Source: Malus domestica
Taxonomy: Eukaryota; Streptophyta; Magnoliopsida; Rosales; Rosaceae
NCBI RefSeq assembly: GCF_042453785.1
Contig: NC_091669.1
Location: 17,777,001 to 17,841,000, forward strand
Length of the DNA: 64,000 nt
Reading direction: 5' to 3'
The notes under the pieces were generated by a model, which saw only the letters and a program-made list of their open reading frames with translations, was not told the origin of the DNA and ran no database searches. The stretch's first letter is position 1. Each line of letters opens with the position of its first letter. The translations under genes were made by a program, and so were the position numbers. Shown here piece after piece: positions 59,532-64,000 of the stretch.

Positions 59532-62500
59532 TTGAACTTTATGTGATACGAATTATACGAAACTAATTTCAACGATCTAACCGTCAAACTTGTTTGTATA
59601 TGCTTCGAGATCGCATCAGCAAAAAATTACAAAAAAAAAATATTCACAGATCAAGTAATGAGACAAAACTTTCCGACGGTTATAAACGAAAAATCACGAT
59701 TTAACGGTTATTTTAACTCTGATTTTGATGATTTTTTACAGCTACACTCCTTGACCCTATACGAATACAATGAATGAATTCGATCTTCAATTTAAAATAT
59801 TTACACTAGTGGATACCACAAAATCTTATGTTATACTTGATGAAAGTATGAATAAACTCTTAAGTATTAGTAAATCTATTGTTTTGATGGGATACACATT
59901 CTACGAAACTAGTTTCAATGATCCAACCGTCAAACATGTTTGTATATACTTCGAAATCACATACGCCAAAAATTGCAAAAAACAAACATTCAAAAATCAA
60001 GTAATGAGACAAAACTTTTCGACGGTTATAAACGAAAAATCACGATTTAACGGTTATTAATTTTGATAATTTTTTACAGCTACACTCCTTGACCCTATAT
60101 AAATACAATGAATGAATTCGATCTTCAATTTAAAATATTTACACTAGTGGATACCACAAAATCTTATGTTATACTTAATCAAAATATGAATAAACTCTTA
60201 AGTGTTAGTGAATCTATTGTTTTGATGAGATACACATTTTTCGAACCTAGTTTCAACGATCCAACCGTCAAACTTGTTTGTATATGCTTCGAGATCGCAT
60301 ACGCCAAACATTGCAAAAAACAAACATTCAGAGATCAAGTAACGGGACACACTTTTCGACGGTTATAAACGAAAAATCACGATTTAACGGCTATTTTAAC
60401 TCCGATTTTGATGATTTTTTACAATTACACTCCTTGACCCTATATGAATACAATGAATGAATTCGATCTTCAATTTAAAATATTTACACTAGTGGATACC
60501 ACAAAATCTTATGTTATACTTGATGAAAGTATGAATAAACTCTCAAGTGTTAGTGAATCTATTGTTTTGATGTGATACGCATTCTACGAAACTAGTTTCA
60601 ACGATCCAACCGTCAAACATGTTTGTATATACTTCGAGATCGCATACACCAAAAATTGCAAAAAAACAAACATTCAGAGATCAATTAACAGGGTAAAACT
60701 TTTTGACGATTATAAACGAAAAATCACGATTTAACGGTTATTTTAACTCTGATTTTGAAATTGTTTTATAGCTACACTCCTTGACCCTATATGAATACAA
60801 TGAATGAATTCGATCTTCAATTTAAAATATTTACACTAGTGGATACTACAAAATCTTATATTATACTTAGCGAAAATATGAATAAACTCTTAAGTGTTAG
60901 TGAATCTATTGTTTTGATGAGATACGCATTTTGCGAAACTAGTTTCAACGATCCAACCGTAAACTTGTTTGTATATGGTTCGAGATAGCATCAGCAAAAA
61001 ATTACAAAAAAAAAAATTCACAGATCAAGTAACGAGACAAAACTTTCCGACGGTTATAAACGAAAAATCACGATTTAACGGTTATTTTAACTCCGATTTT
61101 GATGATTTTTTACAGCTATACTCATTGACCCTATATGAATACAATGAATGAATTCGATCTTCAATTTAAAATATTTACACTAGTGGATACCACAAAATCT
61201 TATGTTATACTTGATGAAAGTATGAATAAACTCTGAAGTGTTAGTGAATCTATTGTTTTGATGGGATACACATTCTTCGAAACTAGTTTCAACGATCCAA
61301 CCGTCAAACAAGTTTGTATATACTTCGAGATCACATACGCCAAAAATTGCCAAAAACAAACATTCAAAGATCAAGTAATGAGGCAAAACTTTTGGACGGT
61401 TATAAACGAAAAATCACGATTTAACGGTTATTTTAACTCCAATTTTGATAATTTTTTACAGCTACACTTCTTGACCCTATATAAATACAATGAATGAATT
61501 CGATCTTCAATTTAAAATATTTACACTAGTGGATACCACAAAATCTTATGTTATACTTAATCAAAATATGAATAAACTCTTAAGTGTTAGTGAATCTATT
61601 GTTTTGATGAGATACGCATTTTTCGAAACTAGTTTCAACGATCCAACCGTCAAACTTGTTTGTATATGCTTCGAGATCGCATACGCCAAAAATTGCAAAA
61701 AACAAACGTTCAGAGATCAAGTAACGGGACAAACTTTTCGACGGTTATAAACGAAAAATCACGATTTAACGGTTATTTTAACTCCGATTTTGATGATTTT
61801 TTACATCTACACTCTTTGACCCTATATGAATACAATGAATGAATTCGATCTTCAATTTAAAATATTTACACTAGTGGATACCACAAAATCTTATGTTATA
61901 CTTGATGAAAGTATGAATAAACTCTCAAGTGTTAGTGAATCTATTGTTTTGATGGGATACGCATTCTACGAAACTAGTTTCAACGATCCAACCGTCAAAC
62001 ATGTTTGTATATACTTCGAGATCGCATACGCCAAAAATTGCAAAAAAAAAACAAACATTCAGAGATCAAGTAACAGGACAAAAAATTTTGACGGTTATAA
62101 ACGAAAAATCACGATTTAACGGTTATTTTAACTCCGATTTTGAATTTTTTTTACAGCTACACTCCTTGACCCTATATGAATACAATGAATGAATTCAATC
62201 TTCAATTTAAAATATTTACACTAGTGGATACTACAAAATCTTATGTTATACTTAGTGAAAATATGAATGAACTCTTAAGTGTTAGTAAATCTATTGTTTT
62301 GATGAGATACGCATTTTGCGAAACTAGTTTCAACGATCCAACCGTAAACTTGTTTGTATATGCTTCGAGATCGCATATGCCAAAAATTGCAAAAAACAAA
62401 CATTCAAATATCAAGTAATGAGACAAAACTTTTCGACGGTTGTAAACGAAAAATCACGATTTAACGGTTATTTTAACTCCGATTTTGATGATTTTTTACA

Positions 62501-63300
62501 ACTACACTCCTTGACCCTATATAAATACAATGAATGAATTCGATCTTCAATTTAAAATATTTACACTAGTGGATACCACAAAATCTTATGTTATACTTGA
62601 TGAAAGTATGAATAAACTCTTAAGTGTTAGTGAATCTATTGTTTTGATGGGATACGCATTCTACGAAACTAGTTTCAACGATCCAACCGTCAAACATGTT
62701 TGTATATACTTCGAGATTGCATATGCCAAAAATTGCAAAAAACAAACATTCAGAGATCAAGTAATGAGACAAAACTTTTAGACGGTTATAAACGAAAAAT
62801 CACGATTCAACGGTTTTTTTAACTCCGATTTTGATGATTTTTTACAGCTACACTCCTTGACCCTATATGAATACAATGAATGAATTTGATCTTCAATTTA
62901 AAATATTTACACTAGTGGATACCACAAAATCTAATAAAAGTAAGAATAAAATTTTAAGTGTTAGTGAATCTATTGTTTTGATGGGATACACATTCTACGA
63001 AACTAGTTTCAACGATCTAACCGTCATACTTGTTTGTATATGTTTCGAGATCGCATACGCCAAAAATTGCAAAAAACAAACATTTAAAGATTAAGTAACG
63101 GGACAAAACTTTTCGACGGTTATAAACGAAAAATCACAATTTAACAGTTATTTTAACTCCGATTTTGATGATTTTTTACAATTACACTCCTTGACCCTAT
63201 ATGAATACAATGATTGAATTCGATCTTCAATTTAAAATATTTATACTAATGGATACCACAAAATCTTATGTTATACTTAATGAAAGTACGAATAAACACA
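59532..63300 (+). repeat. Tandem satellite, about eleven 345-bp monomers in a four-monomer higher-order repeat
   Basis: The marker GAATTCGATCTTCAATTTAA starts at 59776, 60114, 60459, 60806, 61150, 61496, 61841, 62191 (one base changed), 62536, 62882 (one base changed) and 63216. Spacing is 334-350, mostly 344-347. After the shared TTATGTTATACTT the monomers carry one of three variants: GATGAAAGT (a), AATCAAAAT (b) or AGCGAAAAT/AGTGAAAAT (c). The order is a b a c, a b a c, a, then two degenerate copies. Equivalent monomers are 1374-1386 bp apart. Other variants follow the same order, for example CCGTAAACTTG (one C lost) only in 60806 and 62191. Short ORFs in each copy follow from the repeat and are not called genes. 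Confidence 0.93.
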
Positions 63301-63594
63301 CTAATGGGTCACCTTCATTAAGCTTTGAGTTCCATTGACAAGGTTTAAACTTTTGAGAAAGGCTTCACAACCTTGAAAACAAAAACGCTTTCATTTTGCA
63401 TATCCTTGCACATTTAATATTTGTAATAGATTAGTAGTGTATGGATGTATTTTTTATGAGGCTATTATTTTCGAGTGTAGATGTAGTACTTAAGCGACAA
63501 ATGTGTTTTAATGTTTTGAAGTAATATTTATGTGACAATGTGTGGTATGTACAAATTTAAGAAATTTTTTTTTTCTTAACGGGTCATAACTGGT

Positions 63595-63627
63595 CGGGTC
63601 ACTTTACCCGTTGGGTAAAGTGACCCG
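63595..63627. repeat. Perfect 15-bp hairpin near the right end of the hAT element
   Basis: CGGGTCACTTTACCC, a GTT loop and GGGTAAAGTGACCCG form an uninterrupted stem. It sits about 115 bases from the element's right end among copies of ACCCGTTAAGATAACAGGT. Confidence 0.9.
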
Positions 63628-64000
63628 ACCTGTTAAGGACCCGTTAAGATAACAGGTATGACACGACACGACCCGTTAAGATAACAGGTGTTACACGAAA
63701 ACGACACAAACACGACTGACACGACCCGTTTGCCAGGCCTAATGAGGTACCACCACATCAGTGGGTTCTGGTAGCAGCTTGTAATTTTAAAGCTGATGCC
63801 TCCATTTGGATGCGTGGTTTCGAGCAGCGCTACGGCCGAGATAACTGGGGTCTCTTCGTCGACTTACTACTTCAACAATTTGGAGGAGGTGATCGAGCAA
63901 ATATCGAATCCCAACTCACTCATATTTAACAGAGAGGCTCAGTGGACGATTACACAGCTGAGTTTACCAAACTCTCTTGTCGAGTCATTGATTGGACTGA

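Larger units (their letters stand above)
58822..63741. mobile_element. Large non-autonomous hAT element (4.9 kb) filled by a satellite array
   Basis: The termini are TAGGCCTGGCAATTCC and, in reverse complement, TAGGCCTGGCAAACGG. ATGAGGTA flanks both sides exactly (58814-58821 and 63742-63749), giving the 8-bp hAT duplication and exact ends. Subterminal regions repeat ACGACACGACCCGTTAAGAT-type motifs in both orientations. Inside are a foldback element (59301-59519), a tandem array (59532-63300) and a perfect hairpin (63595-63627). No transposase frame is present, so it must be moved by a related autonomous hAT. It is inserted in a Ty3 gag gene. Confidence 0.92.
58250..64000 (+). pseudogene. 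Ty3-type gag gene, frameshifted and split by a hAT element
   Basis: Before the hAT insertion a Pro/Thr-rich stretch leads to MELPRFNGDDPYGWLAMAER (ATG at 58742), the gag start of plant Ty3 elements. After it (63742 on) the frame reads HQWVLVAACNFKADASIW, MRGFEQRYG, FVDLLLQQFGGG, then GSVDDYTAEFTKLSCRV, the retroviral-like gag core. One copy of the ATGAGGTA duplication must be removed to join the two parts. Even then a one-base shift is needed near 58800, and a TAA interrupts the frame at about 63928. The gene was therefore decaying regardless of the insertion. It continues past the window, so pol cannot be judged. Confidence 0.82.

Noticed and set aside
59770-63094. A series of similar 60-97 codon frames (NEFDLQFKIFTLVDTTKSY type) on the plus strand
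   Set aside because: They fall once per satellite monomer and break at different points. Changes between copies ignore codon positions and include indels, so this is repeat DNA rather than a gene family.

Overview
This is a 64 kb piece of a dicot nuclear genome. Split genes with GT-AG introns, an A+T-rich background, dense nested plant transposons and a complete 5S-derived Cassandra element all point that way. The mix of repeats and the gene sequences look like Rosaceae (apple or pear type), but that last step is an inference from memory of similar sequences, not a search.

Seven protein-coding host genes look intact when their exons are joined; every junction I placed keeps the frame. They are a GDSL esterase/lipase (+, 9353-11541), a four-RRM poly(A)-binding protein of the PAB6/7 type (-, 11932-15052), a coiled-coil protein of the CHUP1/AR791 family (-, 16025-18804), an ATP-dependent 6-phosphofructokinase (-, 29968-34579), the alpha subunit of the mitochondrial processing peptidase (+, 45595-49592), a mitochondrial PPR protein resembling At1g51965/ABO5 (+, 50646-52745) and mitochondrial ribosomal protein uS9m (-, 53520-55761). 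The last three all serve mitochondria, though clustering in a plant genome need not mean co-regulation. A decayed receptor-like kinase lies at 3022-4735.

The rest is mostly transposons, many with clear boundaries. They include: a Ty3-type 3' end (1-2014); three inverted-repeat elements in and beside the kinase remnant (3540-6194); a Copia 5' LTR with its primer binding site (6244-6647); a hAT MITE with a perfect 8-bp target duplication (7440-7903); a MULE-type MITE (20679-21621) split by a Harbinger-like element that carries a piece of 6-phosphogluconate dehydrogenase; a small hAT element (21932-22877); a full Cassandra (24568-25226); two very long solo LTRs of one family, each with a perfect 5-bp duplication (25933-29226 and 40207-42360); a 4.7-kb PIF/Harbinger element with both genes (34907-39599); a hAT element with ACCGAA-rich ends and inverted tRNA-like cores (56146-57390); and a 4.9-kb hAT element (58822-63741) inserted in a Ty3 gag gene.

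The most unusual object is inside that last element: a tandem array of about eleven 345-bp monomers arranged as a four-monomer higher-order repeat of about 1.38 kb, together with a foldback element and a perfect hairpin. A transposon thus carries an array built like a centromeric satellite. One stray piece of the same monomer sits at 2411-2473, near the other end of the window.
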